A DNA stretch of 64,000 bases from Zhengitettix transpicula. Its lineage: Eukaryota > Arthropoda > Insecta > Orthoptera > Tetrigidae. The first letter of the stretch is position 1. Every line of letters begins with the position of its first letter. A model generated the notes under the pieces. That model did not search any database, was not told the origin of the DNA, and saw only the letters and a list, made by a program, of their open reading frames with translations. Below are positions 13,481 to 25,511 of the stretch, in pieces. The translations under genes were made by a program, and so were the position numbers. Where the stretch lies: NCBI GenBank assembly GCA_037074705.1, contig CM073596.1, positions 26,696,001 to 26,760,000 of the forward strand, written 5' to 3'.

Positions 13481-13685
13481 TATGCAATATTCATGTAAGG
13501 TAATTTAATCTCTTTTTTATCATGTTTGACTGTCAAATATGTCTTTATACATTATATCTATAATTTACTATTTTTTTGTAAATCTGGTTTAATTAATTTT
13601 AAAATTTTATTTGTCTGGTTTGGCATCATTAATAAATTCAGCTTTGCAGCCGATAATATTATTTAGGAATAACACAAATTTAGCA

Positions 13686-13993
13686 ATTAAGATTATGAAC
13701 AATATGGCCCAAAACCAGACCTCACGAGAATAAAAACAAGTACAATGTTTCTTCGACAGATTTGTGGACCTTCTCAAGTATATAAACAAGAAATCGGGAA
13801 ACTTCTGTGTCCTGGTTTTTATAACTGTCCTAAGATGTCCTATCATCTTCGGACAGTTTTATGTGCCAGGACACAAAAGTTTCCCGGGTTCTTGTTTATG
13901 TACTTCAGAAGGTTCACAAATCAGTGGAATAAACGTTGTACTTGCTTTTATTCTTGTGACGTATGTTTGTTGGCCATATTGTTCATAATCGTA
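13686..13993. mobile_element. Palindromic (foldback) element with hammerhead-like arms
   Basis: Two arms of about 150 bp mirror each other around 13838. AAGATTATGAACAATATGGCC on the left answers GGCCATATTGTTCATAATCG on the right, and both arms share CTGTGTCCTGG / CCAGGACACA and the ATAAACAAGAA block. Each arm carries a motif of the form (C)TTGAGA...GAAAC: minus strand 13747-13778, and plus strand 13904-13936 in a more decayed form with TAAAC. This resembles the conserved core of hammerhead ribozymes found at Penelope-like element ends. No coding. Confidence 0.6.
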
Positions 13994-15648
13994 ATATATA
14001 TATAGACGTAAATTTTAACATTACAATTGACAATTAAATTAAAGACATATTTAGTCAATCTGACGACAAATTTAATCTTTCAAGGTAGAGAAAATGTCTG
14101 TACAGACAATTGAAACCATAAAATAAATTATTTAGAATGCCAGTGACTGTTATTAGTTTATTTATTACAACATTATTTCCTCCAACATTGCAAGAAATTC
14201 GTTTTTGAGTTATTATAAGGCAAAGCTGTGAACAATGCCGACAGTACGTGGAGTTAGGCCGTGTGGTTTAAAATGTCTGGAAATTTGGAAGCTTCATAAG
14301 TCTCAGGAAAGAGGGAATCTCCTGGCGGTGCGTCCGGTTTTTGGGCTGTTGAAATCGACCCCCCACCTGTGCTCGGGAAGCTGTAAAGGGCAGAAAAACA
14401 TGTCGGACAGCATGAACGTCATAACTCAGCCCAGAGGTCACACACTCAGAAAGAACGCTACATTGTGGCATGCGGACGTTATCCTTCGGCGGACGAAACA
14501 GAAACGTTTTAGCACCACCCAAACTGTAATTGAGTTTCGGGGAATATAAGCATTGTTACTAGAAAAGTCAGTGGGGAGTATTTTGCTGGATCTTGTATTA
14601 CTATACGCCGGTAAGATTACGGAAAGTAAAAGGAGCTGGCGATGACGGAGGGTAATTAAAGTTTAATTATTAAAGAGTATGGTAGTTGCATGATGAACAT
14701 AAAGATCTGAATTGAAATTTTAAGTTCGTCGGCGTCCACAAGACTAGACCACACCCATCACCGCAGAACTATTTTAACTTTCAGTTGTATTGACCTTAGT
14801 CTATTGTCTTTGAGCACTTATGTAAAGTCGCTTGTCTCATGCATCGCTGGATAATAGGATAGTTTACTCGGAAAACGGAAAAGCGACGTCTGGCAAGTTG
14901 ATGCTAGGCGAAATGGATAGGAAATAGGAAAGTAATCGGGTTCTAGAATTTACTATAATTAAATATTGATCTTAAAATATCATATCAATTCTGTCGCTAT
15001 TTTATTTGCCCAGACGAAATCCCCCATTGTTTGTAGATTGTTTCTCCCGTCTCCTTTATTTTCCTTCGCCGCATCGAATAAGTACTCCTGCATAAAAGTG
15101 TACTAGGACAAAATGCCGCGTGAAGAAGCGCTGATTCCTAAAGTGTGAAGGCTGAGCATATGCCGTCTTTAAAGGCGGAACCATCAGCCGCGCTGAAGAC
15201 AAGGATGTCGTGAGCGGGGGTGTTATTACGGACGGGGGTGATCCACTTGGCCACCGTAATTGATGCGAAGGCCCTGGACAGCTGTCATTACGCTGCGCCA
15301 TTAAGGCCTGGAAAGGAATAATGAGTACCGCCAATTGTGCGCTGGACGCTCCATAGGCGGCCGTGAGAAAGACGTCAGGCGTCCTGGACTCGGTCAAAGT
15401 TCAGTGGCTCTACCCATAATATTCCTCGGGCTTCTTGGAAATAAATTTGCTACCAAATACACAATTTCGGTGTATGATTCAGTTGTTTCGGCCGGGATCA
15501 TTCACGAAACACGGCTAATGCAGTCTGAGCTACTCTTTCTGAACACTGATACAAACAATCCAGTTGATAATTTACCAAATATAAATTAAAATGTGGCCAT
15601 TTTTTAATACGAATTTACAGTTCAACGCTAGTGATGCTTAATGATGTG
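13994..15648. other. Unassigned stretch
   Basis: No gene recognised. The frame at 14235-14549 (+) overlaps one on the other strand and matches no family known to me. A GC-rich island at about 15120-15420 is unexplained. Confidence 0.35.
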
Positions 15649-15730
15649 TTTTTTTAGGGTACACGAGGGTAATCCACATGGTGACAACTCCCCTTTAATA
15701 GCATAGGAAGGGATTTGAAAGGGGGGACGT
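15649..15730 (-). repeat. 500-bp retroposon family, 3' fragment
   Basis: Contains TTTTTTTAGGGTACACGAGG, GGTAATCCACATGGTG and CCCCTTTAATAGCATAGGAAGG, the 3' end of the retroposon family whose longer copies are at 20370, 20838, 25164, 32761 and 33312. The T-run on the left is the reverse of the A tail. Only about 80 bp remain, consistent with 5' truncation. Confidence 0.75.
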
Positions 15731-17196
15731 TTATTTACCCTTAGATGTTCGTCTGGGCTCGACCTCACTCGATTTTTGTTAATCACATCACAGAAAGGCC
15801 ATATTTCACTGTATTTAAGTATGTTGTAGCTTTTAAACACACAGCACTTCCTGCTCTTAACTGTTGATAACATTGTTTCTTTAAAACTTTGATAATTGCA
15901 TGAATGTGCCAATAGACTACATAATCCAGACTGTCGACTCGTAATTCCAAAACCCGGGACTGTCTTTGCTGCCTAATCACACTTGATCAATTATGGTACC
16001 AGGAACTTTCAATCATGGCTCCACCAAAAAAATCACACCTTTCGCCTTCATGGTCCAAGCAACTCTGAATATGTCAATGTACTGTACGTCCAAGTGCTGC
16101 CTGAGGCAACAGCGCAACTTTAGCAAGCAAGCATCATAGGCTCCATATTCTTGTTACCGCCAATAATGAAAATTGTAAAATTTTGTTTATTGGCCATGAC
16201 ATTTCCTTCTTCTTCGGAATACTTACACTCGCTTGGAGACTGTTCGTACTGTTGATTCAACTGAGTTGACGCTTCCTCAACAGCATTGACCGTATAAAAA
16301 ACTCAGTTTAATTGCATTAATAATGATCCGAACACTGCTGAGAAATGTTCATCCGAGTACGGCAGCCAATTCACTAATGTTCGGTTATACAACATTTATT
16401 ACGATGGGAATTCTGTTCATCAGTGTCACATTTTAGAAGCCAATGTACTGGATATATATTGAGTAGCGCAGGATGAGGTCACGACAGGCAAGGCTCGAAC
16501 ATGGGACATAACTCAGTTCCCGATGAGAAACACCACGCCCTCGGCCCACGTACTGCCGGCTCTCGGTCTAATTACTCTTATTTGTAATTGTTTCCAGGCG
16601 AGATTAGCAATCAGGCTATCCGTGACTGGGCCGGTAATTATCCGGGAACCAGTTCCCTGAAGCACGCCCTTCGAGGAGAAAGCGACAGTCCTCAGTAGGA
16701 TCATGTCACGCGCAGGATCTAATCTATGATCCGGGAATTATTCATAATTATCATATTTATCAATATCGAATGTGTCAAACTGTTTTAGCTCCTGATTTAG
16801 TGGTCGCGTTATGGAGGCTAAGAAGACAGACACGCTAATAAATGCGTTCCTGTCTGTTTCGAAAACGGCTGCATTTCTCATGGAAGTCCTTCCTGAGAAA
16901 ATGTTTATTACTTTTTTTTACGGGATTCCTAATTCAGAGTCCTGATTGTGTCGCCCTCTTTGTACGTTTCATACTCAGATATTTTATTTGAAAAACAAAA
17001 GTGGTCTAAAGTACCAGACTTACAAAGCTTAAGTTTGAAGACATTCTTTACTGTTTGATAACCTTCAATAGTGAATTTTCAAACGTGGAGAAAAATAGTA
17101 ATCGTTACGTGATACAATACTTTGATTTAAAAGGTCTCAGTCGAACCAATAGCTAGATATCCCATGACACAATCTGCTCCTTGGATTACAACAAGA
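15731..17196. other. Unassigned stretch
   Basis: No gene recognised. A minus-strand B-box-like ATGTTCGAGCC at about 16495 has no A-box partner and was not called. Confidence 0.35.
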
Positions 17197-17790
17197 AAAT
17201 TGGATGACAGAGTTTAAACGAGGTCGTACGAGCTAGCAAGACTGGCACCTCAGTGGTCGACCAAATGATTTGACGAAAATTGATAAAATGGTATTGGATG
17301 AAGGTCGATTCAAAGTGCGCGTGCTATCAGACCATCTATAATTCCAAAAAGTGCTCTCCGTCGCATATTACCAGATTATTTGGATATGAGAAAACTATGG
17401 CAAGATGGGTGCCGCGTTTGCTTACAATGGAACAAAAACAGCACCGTAAAGATATTTCAGTCGAACGTTTGACGATGTTTCGTAGCAATAAATCAGAGTT
17501 TTGCTTCGATTCATAATCATGGCTGAAACATGGGCCCATCACTTCACACCTGAGACGAAGGAACAGTCAAAAATCCGGGACTAAAAGGGGAGTTCCATCT
17601 CGTAGGTTGTTTTATTTGTTAGGACGGTTACTTCTTGGTAAAAGTTAAAAAAAAGTACTGATCCTTTTGGGTTTGTAATAAGGAGCACGTAGGAATACTC
17701 TAAAAAAATTGAATTCGAGCTGCCTGCTGTATAGACAGAAAACCAAGCCAGTAGGAAGCCGAATCAGTTTAAATGACGAGTAGTAAAAAT
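17197..17790 (+). pseudogene. Mariner transposase pseudogene
   Basis: Decayed mariner transposase reading through several frames. In order: ENWMTEFKRGRTS (helix-turn-helix linker), LSGRPNDLTKIDKMVLDEG (the SGRP region), ARWVPRLLTMEQKQ at about 17398-17440 (diagnostic mariner WVPHxLT/WVPRLLT block), RKDISVERL, then DETW-equivalent MAETWAHHFTPETKEQSK at about 17519-17575, where the first catalytic aspartate of DETW is replaced by A. The later part is only faintly recognisable. Stops and at least three frameshifts rule out function. The N-terminal methionine region and the third catalytic aspartate are not seen. Terminal inverted repeats were not identified. Confidence 0.85.
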
Positions 17791-19018
17791 TGAAGGGAGA
17801 AAGAAACACGTAACTATTGGTAAATAATATGTGAAGTCTGTTAATGACAGACCGGTCTTGCCGCCAGACATACTTAATAACTGTTTTCTGTATTTGAAAT
17901 CGCAGTGCCATTGGGTATTTTTTTTAGTAGTATTACACGAAGTAAAATGGCGTTGAGATACAGAGAGAAAGGCTGAGAGGTTAATTTTATGTGGGAAGAG
18001 ATTTTGAGAAAGTAAGGAAGTAGGAGTGGGAAAAGTTGACGCTGAATAACAGACCTCGATTGGAGCAAACCTGAAATACCATAAAATAACTGGGTGTTTG
18101 TTAAGAATAGAATAAAATGGGAATCTTTCTCATTTCTCAAGACCTGAAATAGACGTGCTTTTTTTTATTGAAGGTCATGAAAGCAGCCAAAAGTGATTAC
18201 TACGAATTTACGTCGCCATTAGAATATCTGAAAATATGAGTCGTTAGTCATCGTTCGTTGGAATAACATCAGAATTTCGCGTTGTAAGTGCATCGGCGCC
18301 TTGATCGGGTACGAAATCGGGCTTCGCACACAATTGGTCTCGTAACGGTGCAGCCTGAAGTGATCTCTGGCCTCACACGGCTTCGTAAAGAATTCTCCCC
18401 GTTCTTATTACGGTCCCACATTCTTCCTACAAATACGAGAGGCAGAAGTATGTTATCAACCCACTGAACCAAGACATCCAGCTGTTTTTCAAGAACGGAT
18501 TCTCATCACGCTTCAATTGCCCGTCCCGGTCGTGACTTACGCAGGTCGAAAATTAAGCCAACAATAATATAATGCCTCATCGGTCACAAATTTTCTGATC
18601 ATACTGTTTGCAAACGTTTTTTTCTTGTTGTCGGAAGCGAAGAAACGTATAGAGTTTTTTTTAATATATTTTCTTTTTTAAAAAAAATTAAGCGACTTCT
18701 AATAGAATAAACTCAAAAGTTCTTTTTGCTTCATGTTTACTTTCTGCCATTGATTCTCAACAAGTTTCCCTGTCTGACACATATAAAATAAATTTACTGA
18801 ATAAATGTAACACTATTATGTTAATATTTCTCAGTTTAAAGTTCCTAATAAAACATGGTCGTGATCCTTTTTTTATTTAAAAAAAAATAGATTTGTCTCC
18901 AATTTTGAAATCATTGATGGAGACAGAAATGATAATATTTAACTTATTTTGACAATTTTATTAATAAATAAATAGTAAAGCGACCAATTTGTTAAAAATT
19001 GTATTATTCAATTTATAA
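17791..19018. other. Unassigned AT-rich stretch
   Basis: No gene or repeat recognised. The first part may hold the unrecognisable end of the mariner relic. Confidence 0.35.
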
Positions 19019-19206
19019 ATAAAAAACAGTAGCTAATTTTAAGTCAGAAAAAATGAGGATTTATTCAATTATCGTTTTATCGGTTAATTAGCGACAATAT
19101 CAGGTTACATTTTTAAAATTAATTGCTACTGAAATTAAGCGATGAATCGTTGTTAACTGAATAAATTCTCCTTTTTTTTCTGACTTAAAAATGGCTATTG
19201 TTTATT
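19019..19206. mobile_element. Small inverted-repeat element (MITE-like)
   Basis: Left arm 19022-19075 (ACAGTAGCTAATTTTAAGTC, then AGAAAAAATGAGGATTTATT) mirrors right arm 19148-19205 with small changes. The arms are about 55 bp and the middle about 70 bp. No coding capacity and no clear target duplication. Structure alone suggests a non-autonomous inverted-repeat element; no superfamily can be given. Confidence 0.55.
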
Positions 19207-19231
19207 TAATTATTAGTTTTATCATTAGTCA

Positions 19232-19233
<2 letters not shown>

Positions 19234-19269
<36 letters not shown>
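19234..19269. repeat. (TA)n microsatellite
   Basis: Uninterrupted alternating AT, about 18 units. Confidence 0.95.
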
Positions 19270-19272
<3 letters not shown>

Positions 19273-20369
19273 TTAAAAAATTCTATATTTTGACGTTTCG
19301 TCCATACTATTAGACAAGCAGGACAAAGAAACAATCCATTGCTACGAAAGATATACGCTTTATATATGTAAGTATGCTTTTCAGATTTATTTTAGGCACA
19401 AATTCAAAATAAATCGAGTATATGTTCATAAATGCCGGTATTGCGTATTAGTTTTCACCAGGGTAGACAGTAGCCCTTTTGTATAACATCGGTATTATAT
19501 TTTGAAACTATATTGCTAACCCAAGACAGTCATCTTTTTTTTCAATAGCTTCTCGCCGGTCTTTGGTAAGACGATTAGTCACTCAGTCACATCGACAATG
19601 ATTCCGATTTCTAGATTAGTCCTCGATCCCGTATTATGAAACTCTGTCCTCCCTCTGGCTTACCAAATGGACAATTAGACCAGAGACGTTTGCGTCTGTA
19701 ACCCCTTCGTTAGTGTTCTAAGATGGTAGTCATCCGTTTCTCCTCCGTGGATAATAATTTTGCCAACAGTTTCGAGGCGAAGAGAATCAGATAATGAATT
19801 TAAACGACGTGTGCGTAAAGGATGGCCGACCCCATCGACGAAGGTGACCAGATAAGATCGTTAATTCGACCCTAATGTTCCGGCACCCACACGAGTCTCG
19901 TATGACGCCGTAAATCCAGCATCTGGCGTACTGGACCATAACACGACTTGGCCGGCGTTTTTTGTAGCTTACCTTCTTAATTAATAGGATCGTAAAACGT
20001 AATTAGGGGGATCCTGGAAACAGAACAGAGGATGCCGGTGAGGTTCTGCGCTCCTTGGTTCTTTTTCTTTGCGTAATGCAGCTTTATTTGACATTTGTGT
20101 GGAGGGGTTAATGTCCTCTTGTTTATCGTGCAAAGTAGATACATATAATAGTCCTCGCCCATTTCTACGTCATGTAGCAAGGTTATACAACCTTTTGAAG
20201 GCAATTTGATATGTTCGTCAAAAGTTTTATATCTTGCCTGCTATTTGATCATTAAATTCCAGAACTATTTTATATACAAATTGGAATTGTGTTAGCGGTG
20301 TGGATCTATAATGTTCTTACTTGTCTGTCGTAGTCATTGGTTAAATACTACTGATTGTAATAGGTATCA
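19270..20369. other. Unassigned stretch with one weak hammerhead-like motif
   Basis: On the minus strand near 19276-19322, GTCTAATAGTATGGAC forms a short stem directly before GAAACGTC, but the upstream CTGANGA half is degenerate (CTGCTT). Nothing else recognised. Confidence 0.3.
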
Positions 20370-20822
20370 AAAATCCTCTCTCTGGTTTTTTGAACTATGG
20401 TTCTCACATGCCGAGGCACCTCGGCCTGTTTTGAGAGGCATCTATTCTGAGGCCACAGATTTTGGGTATACGGTAAGAGTTGTCCGCTATTGTTATTGGA
20501 ATAGTCGGCCAGCTGCCTCCTAAACTGGTCGAGGTTAGAACAGGGAAATTCTGTGACCCCTCAGAAAACCCCACTCCCGCCATCAGAATGGCATGGTACA
20601 CGTACCAAATGCCTGATCTACGTCGTGCAGGTTTTTCTATAGTTTTACCTGTATCACTTTTAGGTGAATTGCCGGGTAGGATCCTTAAACCATAGCCCGG
20701 GGGCCCTGGTCAATCCTTGGCTACCTTGCTCTGCCTTTCCGCATTCCCCCTTTCACTCCTTTTCCTATGCTATAAGAGGGGAGTTGCCACTATGTGAATT
20801 ACCCTATACATAGCCTGTCTAC
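20370..20822 (+). repeat. 500-bp retroposon family, copy 1
   Basis: Begins near CTCTGGTTTTTTGAACTATGG and runs through CGGCCAGCTGCCTCCTAAAC, GCCGGGTAGGATCCTTAAAC and CCCGGGGGCCCTGG to ACATAGCCTGTC. It matches copies at 20838, 25164, 32761 and 33312 along its length. The 5' end lacks the part seen in the 33312 copy, so it is truncated. The frame GIVGQLPPKLVE is shared between copies, which may only reflect common descent. There is no clear polymerase III promoter. Confidence 0.8.
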
Positions 20823-20837
20823 ACCTTCTTCTTCTTA

Positions 20838-21243
20838 CTCTCTCTGATTTTTTGATCTATGGTTCCCACATGCAGAGGCACCTCGCCCTGTTTTGAGAGG
20901 CGTATGTTCCGGGGTCTCAGATCTTGGGCATACGGTAAGAGTTGTCCACTATTCCTATTTGAATAGTCGGCCAGCTGCCTCCTAAACTGGGCGAGGCACG
21001 GAGAGGGAAATTCTGCGACCCCACAGAAAACCCCCTCTCCCGCCATCGCTACAAGTTCGAAATACCCGACCTACCTGATGCATGTTTTTCTAGGGTTTTC
21101 CCCTCAACTTCAGCCCGGATCCCCTAGTTAACCCTTGGCTACCTTCCATTACCCTTCCCCATCCCTTCGTATGCTACTAAAGGGGAGTTACCACCACGTG
21201 GATTACCCGCATGTAGGCTGTTACCCCCAAATAAAAACAAATA
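20838..21243 (+). repeat. 500-bp retroposon family, copy 2
   Basis: Same family and same direction as the copy just upstream, ending GTAGGCTGTTACCCCC then an A-rich tail AAATAAAAACAAAT. It has small internal deletions (missing the GGGAAGGGCGTGGGAC part and the GGCGAATACCGGGTAG part). The two copies lie head to tail about 15 bp apart, which suggests one inserted into or beside the tail of the other. Confidence 0.8.
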
Positions 21244-22526
21244 GGGTTCAATTTTAATGATTTTTCTTTGAAAAAAAAAATTAGTTGTATTCTATCTACT
21301 TCAACAGTTCCACTTTTATTTATTCCCTACATGTTTCCAATTTCAGGATAATTTATTTTTGATTGATGGTTTATTCTCCAATTTTCTTGTAGAATCTTCA
21401 TGGTTAGATATTCACTTTTGTTCATTCGGGGTTAATCTTAGAAAATTATAGAAAGTACCAGCCACAGAAATATTGCTTAGTTCTGTTTCGTTGGATTTCA
21501 CAATTTTCCGTCCCCGCCTCTGAATTTCTGAAAATTTGTTGAACGTGCCAGGTAATTTCGTTGTACAACTGTTAAAGGATCAACGTCGGCCCAACAAATG
21601 TTATCGTTGAATTTTTTTGCTACAAAAAACTCCGTTAGTGATGAATTAACACCGTAGATATTTTGTTGTTCAACTACCCAAAGAATTTAGTCTACCTGAT
21701 TTGCAGGAATATCTTCTTTATTTAAGAATTCCGATAATGATACTCAATTAACGCTTCCAGATTTGTGAAGTTGTAATTAAGACCCGTTCATTTTTTTTCC
21801 GCCTCGCTTATATTGGTGATTCAGAACCTCTGTAGAATCGGTGTGAACTGTTCGAAAAGGGATCAGATCTTGAGAAATGCCGCATTCCACGAATTTCTAA
21901 AAACGAGGTACGACTCAAGAATTTTCGGGCCACGACACGAGGTTTAATTAACGTCCCAAGGGCCGAATAAGTGGGTCCTATGCGAAGTTATGTGGCTAAT
22001 TAGTCGGAGCCCAGCTAGGCAGCTAGACTGTTTTTCGTAAACATGTGTTAAATTTAACAAACGTCAGCGATTGTTGAGAGGATTGATTACATTTGGGCGG
22101 CGAAGTAAGGTGAAATTCCTCGCGTGTTAGGCGGCGGACCTAACTTGGATATCGTTATCTGCTCCCTCGCCATTAGTTTTGTCGTGGAAATGCTAGAAGG
22201 ATTATTCGGAATCGAGGTATTTTAATGATGTCCTTTGTTTAAAGTTTCCGATGCCGCAGAGGGCTGCTGCTTGAAGGTCTGTGGGAGCCAATTAGAAGAT
22301 GTCTCTTCGGGTCTGTGTTTTTCTCCGTGAAAAATGGCCTTGCAGTATCTCTGCCCCCCCTAACCCCCCCCCCCCGTTTACTTCAATATTGGTATTTTTG
22401 GGGTATGTCATTGTGTGGTCGATTTGGCAAAGATAAAAAGGAAAACGGAATTATTTCTAGACAGGCGAATAGCTTCTTTCTTCAATACAAAGCAATCGAT
22501 CTGAACATATTTTATTATTTTGTAAG
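21244..22526. other. Unassigned stretch
   Basis: No gene recognised. It holds a C12 run at 22364-22375. Confidence 0.35.
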
Positions 22527-23271
22527 TCTATATAATAAAAAATTATGTATGTTTGTATGTATGTATTTACGTTAATTTCTATACAAATATAAACGCGTGG
22601 AGAGATTGCAACAAAAATTGGTACACAAATTCTTAAAAACACGAGAAACGGTATTGTGGGGGTTAGAAACCCCTAGCATAGAGATAGAAAGAATTATAAT
22701 TAAAAAATGTGATCATTTTGTGTTGCATTACGACGAGACACCATGACGTCACACGAGAGAGACGTTACTACGCGACGAACAAAGGAAATAGTTCCTTTTT
22801 CCGTAATGAAATAAAACAAATATTTTCATTGAATAAAAAGTTTAATTTTATCCAGTAATTCTCCATCAAATGATAATGAAAAACAATACGATCCTTGCGG
22901 AAAATGTAAGTTAATTTCCTCCCCATATTAGTGATTCCAATATGGCGACTATTTTTTACATTATGAATCTAGCTAACAATTTAATATTTTGTATTGTCTG
23001 AAGACTGAGGGACGATTATATCGTGTAATACTCGAGGAGTATATTAAATTATTCTATTTTAAAGAAATTCGGAGCTATGTTTGTTGGGATTGATGCAATA
23101 AAATTCGGTGTATTTTACAGTTGTTCAATTAATGCACTATCGGCCAAAAGTATGTACGGAACTAGGAATAATTTATGTTAAATCGTTTCTTGACTAAAGA
23201 TAAATATAGAATGAAATATTTTTTCTGGTTTATATAAATAATTACACTGGCAACGTCAGGCACCCAGCTAG
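22527..23271 (+). mobile_element. Helitron-like element, copy B
   Basis: Starts TCTATATAATAAAAAATTATG and ends GGCACCCAGCTAG before T. It is homologous to copy A (12343) over the first roughly 430 bp, with an extra segment around 22843-22885, and shares the ending with 191, 13480 and 37658. It lacks the GC-rich insert of copy A and so approximates the uninterrupted element. Non-coding, non-autonomous. As in copy A, the base before TC is G. Confidence 0.5.
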
Positions 23272-23489
23272 TATTCTATAAAATTAATCTATTTATATAG
23301 ATTCCATAATCATCTATATTGGTTTTAATGTATAATTAATTAGTAGCATGAAGACACAATTTCCACAATTCCTTGTATAATAGAATTAATTACAGCTGCG
23401 GCTTCAAGCTATGTATTAAAGCGAAATAAATAATGATTTAATTCATCAAAGCTTTAGTCAAGCCTCAAATCATAGTTAAATTTTTAATT

Positions 23490-23570
23490 AAGGAATATTA
23501 ATGGAAAAATGTCGGCAATGTATTGGGTTCGATTCCCGGTCCGGTCGACATTTTTCCATCCATATTCCTT
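23490..23570. repeat. Long hairpin with a polymerase III B-box in the loop
   Basis: A 25-bp stem with two mismatches: 23490-23514 (AAGGAATATTAATGG...) pairs with 23546-23570. Weaker complementarity extends outward to about 23474-23583. The 31-nt loop contains GGGTTCGATTCCC (23525-23537), a perfect tRNA T-arm/B-box. There is no A-box, so it is not a tRNA gene. It could be a foldback element that has captured a tRNA-like piece, or an inverted pair of SINE tails. Confidence 0.65.
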
Positions 23571-23583
23571 AAAAATAATTTAA

Positions 23584-25163
23584 TTTAGTCGGAAAGAGTT
23601 ACTTGTTAACAATGTTTAGAGTCACCACTTAACATTTTCAGTTTCATGAAAATAAGTATCTAATTTAATCAGTCTTAAATTTACTAACAGAATCACAATT
23701 GCGAATTTCATTTGGTAACTGTTTAAAATTTCTTAACATCTTATCAAATACACTATTTTTTTTTAAAAAAAGTAGCCCTTGTTGTGTCAACTTCTACTCG
23801 CTTCTTAAATTGTATGGATTCTTATCACAATTATAACTCAATTACTTTTTTTAAAATATGACAATTTGTTGTTGCATTTATACACCAAAACTAGGGCACG
23901 GAATTTTACAAATTCCCCCCAAAATCTCTTACAAAATTTTATTTTTATATAAAATTATTCTTAAATCCTTCAATACGTTTATCCGTTACTCGGTATAGCA
24001 TATAAAACAAATAAAAAATGGCAGAATAGATCAACCCAATTCTATGTCAGTTATATATATATTTAAAAACAATCCTACCTGCGGTCTTAATTTATTCTTT
24101 ATGTCTCGTGATGTTCGTTAATGTGAACACCTCATCTCTGAACTATTATTAATTAATTTCATTCTCATAGATGTATATTATAAAAGTTTGACTTTATTCG
24201 TTCATTTCTCGAGGACAAATGTTTTCTTGCACGTCCATAGCTCCAAGTAGAGAATATGGTTTCGACTGTCTTAGCGAAATAAGAACTTAACCTCGATTAT
24301 GATGAAGCAGAAATACGCAAAGATGTAGCCTAAGGAGAATAGTTGTAATCTTGGAGGAGCCGCGATGAGTTCCGTCTTGATGAGTCCTGTGAGAAAAGTC
24401 ACCAGTAAGATAGTTTGAGACGACGTCACTTCAGTATATGCATAATTCGGTGTCCACCAAAACACCAAGAAACATTCAAAATATAAATGTATACACATAG
24501 TGTAATGAAATTTTGTTTTATTTAATGAAGCACAGTTGCTATATTTCTTTAAAATGTAAACACTGCATAGTAAATTTTCCGCAACTGATTATATCAGCAA
24601 ATTTCATCGTCTTGTTTTCAACCTCGTCCAATATGTCGTTGTATTTCCTCTTGGTCCGTTGCTTGTATTATCCGAGTAAATAAGAGGCGAGAGCTGGGCC
24701 GTGACTGTGTCAGCTTTTGTTTCACGCCCAGTCTCACTTCCCTTTTTCTACAGCCGACTCAGACTCAATTCAAGCTCTTAAGCTCCCAAAACAGAAACAA
24801 ACGGGAAAAGGGGATCTCAAGGCTGCTGACTCAACTTCAGTCTACATCGTCCCGAAAGCGTAAAAAGGACTTCCGCACTAAATCCATTGTACTTCATTTG
24901 CTTGTGGTCAGTATCCCGCTGCCTCTTTCATCTCTAAGAACCTTCGGCGGAGAGGAAAGCGGTTCTTGTAGACGCGGAAAACGATACCGAGAAACATTTG
25001 AATTGTTGTCCTCATCACGATCGGTGAATTGAATGTTGCCTTTGTCAGCCGCTCGGATTGTTTTCTTGTATAAGATAGTTCTAGTATACACGGAAATCGT
25101 TTACAAGTGGTAAAAAGACTCGATTAGCAACAAAATATGCCCTATTTTAGAATATTTTTTATT
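23584..25163. other. Unassigned AT-rich stretch
   Basis: No gene recognised. A GC-richer patch at 24650-25060 has no coding support. Confidence 0.35.
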
Positions 25164-25511
25164 TTTTAGGGTAACAGGCTACATGAGGGTAATCCACATG
25201 GTGGCGACTCCACTTTAATATCATAGGAAGGGAAAGATAGCCAAGGTTACCTAGGGCCCCCAGGCTATAGTTTAAGGATCCTACCCGGCATTCGCCTAAA
25301 AGTAATGCGGGACAAACCATAGAAAATCTGCATCAGGTAGGTCGGGCACTGGGTACTTGTCCCACGCCCTTCCGAGAGCGGGAGAGGGGTTTTCTGTGGG
25401 GACGACCAGTTTGGGAGGCAGCTGGCCGACTGTTCCAATAGGAACAGCGAACAACTCTTACCGTATGCCCAAGATCTGTGACCCCGGAACATACACCTCT
25501 CAAAACAGGCA
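25164..25511 (-). repeat. 500-bp retroposon family, copy 3
   Basis: Reverse orientation: T-rich run, AGGGTAACAGGCTACATGAG, TTAAGGATCCTACCCGGC, AGGCAGCTGGCCGACTGTTC, then CCTCTCAAAACAGGC where homology stops. The 5' end is truncated about 60 bp short of the TGAACTAAGG block, and an internal stretch between ACGACC and AGTTTGGG is shortened relative to the 32761 copy. Confidence 0.8.

Noticed and set aside
16490..16520. Minus-strand B-box-like ATGTTCGAGCC
   Set aside because: No convincing A-box partner upstream and no repeat copy seen.
23525..23537. tRNA gene suggested by a perfect B-box
   Set aside because: No A-box or cloverleaf; the sequence folds as a simple hairpin instead.
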